Origin: an uncultured Actinomycetes bacterium
GTDB taxonomy: Bacteria; Actinomycetota; Acidimicrobiia; Acidimicrobiales; Ilumatobacteraceae
DNA: 7,066 nucleotides
Assembly (NCBI GenBank): GCA_903925985.1
Contig: CAIYHK010000279.1
Span: forward strand, 1-7,066
Direction of reading: 5' to 3'
In this document: positions 5,898 through 7,066 of the stretch, one piece after another
Layout: each line of letters opens with the position of its first letter
Position numbering within the stretch: position 1 is the first letter of the stretch
Position numbers and translations under genes: made by a program
Notes under the pieces: model-generated
The model's database searches: none
The model's input: the letters and a program-made list of their open reading frames with translations, nothing else
Told to the model about the DNA's origin: nothing

Positions 5898-5916
5898 CAT
5901 CGGGATTCACCCGATG
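5898..5916 (+). repeat. Hairpin between mrp and the DUF3107 gene
   Basis: CATCGGG (5898-5904) and CCCGATG (5910-5916) form a perfect 7-bp stem with loop ATTCA. No T-run follows. It lies 10 bases after the mrp stop and just before the DUF3107 ribosome binding site, so it could be an mRNA stability or processing element, or could modulate DUF3107 translation, rather than a classical terminator. Confidence 0.55.
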
Positions 5917-5920
5917 TGTG

Positions 5921-5927
5921 GAGAGGA
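5921..5927 (+). promoter_or_regulatory. Ribosome binding site of the DUF3107 gene
   Basis: GAGAGGA ends six bases before the GTG at 5934 and fixes that start; it follows the hairpin at 5898-5916 by only four bases. Confidence 0.7.
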
Positions 5928-5933
5928 ATCTGA

Positions 5934-6170
5934 GTGGAAATCCGGATCGGTGTAACCCAAGCGTTGCGCGAAATAGTCGTCGAAGTTGACGGTGGCGACA
6001 AAGAGCGCGCCAAGATCAAAGCATCGGTTGAAGCCGCACTCTCTGGCGCAACAGACACTCTGTGGTTGATTGACAAAAAGGGACGCGAAGTCGGTGTCGC
6101 ATCGGCAAAGGTCGCTTATGTCGAAATCGGCAGCGCCGACAGCGACAGGAAAATCGGCTTCGGCGACTGA
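5934..6170 (+). CDS. DUF3107 family small protein (TB9.4-like)
   Basis: A 78-residue cytosolic protein of unknown function, of the actinobacterial DUF3107 family (Mycobacterium tuberculosis TB9.4, Rv3208A). Seen: the N-terminal MEIRIGVTQALREIVVEVD, a middle LWLIDKKGREVGVASAKVAYVEIGSAD, and the family-typical C-terminus KIGFGD, with length as expected. The pattern suggests a small alpha-beta fold; there is no membrane helix and no cysteine. It starts with GTG behind a good ribosome binding site. It lies between mrp and pdtaS, six bases before the latter, so co-transcription with pdtaS is likely. Nothing in the sequence reveals a binding partner. Confidence 0.85.
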   Translation: MEIRIGVTQALREIVVEVDGGDKERAKIKASVEAALSGATDTLWLIDKKGREVGVASAKVAYVEIGSADSDRKIGFGD

Positions 6171-6176
6171 CCCAAG

Positions 6177-7066
6177 ATGGCAACCCTTGCCGAGCTCACA
6201 CGGCAACACACGGCGCTGTCCAAAGAAGACGTCGCCCACCTGCAAGGTTTGGTTTCTGAATGGGGAATGCTCGCCGACTTCTGTTTCGCGGACCTTCTCC
6301 TTTATGTTCCAGCCGGTGACGGACGCTGGCTGGTGGTTGGCCATGTGCGCGCCGCAACGGGGCAGACGCTTTACAAAACCGATTGGGTGGGTGAGTGGAC
6401 CAATATCGGAGAGCGCGAGTCAGTTATCGCCGCTTACGAAAACGAACGAGTCACCGAAGGTGAGATTCGTGTCGAAGGCATCGAAGGCATGTGCAAGATG
6501 GTTGCCATTCCGGTGCGCAGCAATGGCCAGGTAATCGCCACACTCACACGTGAATGGTCACCACGAATCGGACGTCAGCTCGGTGAGCTTGAAACCACTT
6601 ACCTTGAGATCTTCGAACGCTTCACGGAGATGATTGCCGCGGGTCGATTCCCTTTCCGTGCCCGTGCCGCGGATTCAAGCGTTGCACCACGAGTAGGTGA
6701 CGGTGTTTTGGTGCTCGATGGCGGCGGTGTCGTGCGTTACGCGTCACCGAATGCAACATCGGCCCTTCACAGGGTGGGTATCAATGCCAATGTGGTCGGC
6801 CTTACGTTGACCGAGTTGGGCGTTGTTGACAGTTCTGTACGGCAGGCTTTCGAACGTCTTGAGCCAGTAGTCGAAGAGTTTGACCACAATTCCGATATCA
6901 CCTTGCTAACTCGTTGCATTCCGATAATCAGCGGATCACCACAAGAAGCACGCGCTACTGGAGCGGTGATGTTGCTTCGTGACGTCACTGAACTCCGTCG
7001 CCGTGATCGCTTGTTGTTGTCCAAAGACGCAACCATCAGGGAAATTCATCACCGTGTGAAGAACAA
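6177..7066 (+). CDS. pdtaS: PdtaS-type sensor histidine kinase, N-terminal part (3' end outside window)
   Basis: Cytosolic histidine kinase; in mycobacteria PdtaS phosphorylates PdtaR, an ANTAR RNA-binding antiterminator. 296 residues are present. The N-terminal GAF-like sensor domain (about 1-155) begins MATLAELTRQHTALSKEDVA and contains SEWGMLADFCFADLLLYV. A PAS domain (about 172-275) has DGVLVLDGGGVVRYASPNA and AVMLLRDVTEL. The start of the HisKA_2 domain ends the window, IREIHHRVKN, with His291 the likely phosphoacceptor. The ATPase domain is missing only because the window ends. No membrane helix is present, as expected for PdtaS. ATG 6177 matches the mycobacterial N-terminus; it has no clear ribosome binding site and lies six bases after the DUF3107 stop, which suggests coupling. 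Confidence 0.88.
   Translation, partial: MATLAELTRQHTALSKEDVAHLQGLVSEWGMLADFCFADLLLYVPAGDGRWLVVGHVRAATGQTLYKTDWVGEWTNIGERESVIAAYENERVTEGEIRVEGIEGMCKMVAIPVRSNGQVIATLTREWSPRIGRQLGELETTYLEIFERFTEMIAAGRFPFRARAADSSVAPRVGDGVLVLDGGGVVRYASPNATSALHRVGINANVVGLTLTELGVVDSSVRQAFERLEPVVEEFDHNSDITLLTRCIPIISGSPQEARATGAVMLLRDVTELRRRDRLLLSKDATIREIHHRVKN

Noticed and set aside
6070..6534. 154-codon open frame on the plus strand.
   Set aside because: It overlaps DUF3107 and pdtaS in another frame; both of those match known families along their length.

Overview
The window looks like a chromosomal segment of an actinobacterium of moderate G+C content (by eye slightly above 50%). Two markers carry that call. One is a DUF3107 protein of the mycobacterial TB9.4 type, a family I know only from Actinobacteria. 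The other is a PdtaS-type GAF-PAS histidine kinase that ends, at the window edge, in its phosphoacceptor motif. The moderate G+C would suit a free-living aquatic or soil lineage, possibly Acidimicrobiia-like, but I cannot place it more precisely.

Positions 2-2577 (+ strand) are the distal part of a cytochrome c maturation (System I) operon: the C-terminal part of the heme lyase subunit CcmF, the thioredoxin-like CcmG/DsbE, CcmH, and a TPR protein of CcmI type. All junctions overlap by 4-8 bases (ATGA, GTGA), so translation is probably coupled. Upstream ccm genes would lie outside the window.

Positions 2578-3243 (- strand) encode a five-helix DUF4328 membrane protein. Its stop codon abuts the ccmI stop codon, the two forming one TGATCA palindrome. 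Divergent from it, at 3300-3911 (+), is a small cytosolic sulfite-oxidase-like molybdopterin oxidoreductase. The 56-base space between the two holds an inverted repeat.

Positions 3928-4665 (- strand) encode a winged-helix regulator of the COG2345/SufR type with C-terminal cysteines in a C-x12-C-x32-C pattern. It is divergent from an Mrp/ApbC-family Fe-S carrier ATPase (4742-5887, +). The 76-base space between them holds a perfect TATAAT six bases from the regulator's GTG, suggesting a leaderless transcript. That TATAAT is embedded in the palindrome AGGTATTATACCT, with a third half-site inside the regulator gene. This is the most informative regulatory structure in the window. It suggests an autoregulated, possibly Fe-S-responsive switch for mrp.

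After mrp come a DUF3107 gene (5934-6170), preceded by a 7-bp hairpin and a good ribosome binding site, and the 5' part of pdtaS (6177 to the window end). The only non-coding gaps are 16, 46, 56 and 76 bases long. I saw no RNA genes, insertion sequences or CRISPR arrays. I see no wholly new defence or mobile system; the main interest is regulatory architecture and the mix of a System I ccm operon with actinobacterial genes.
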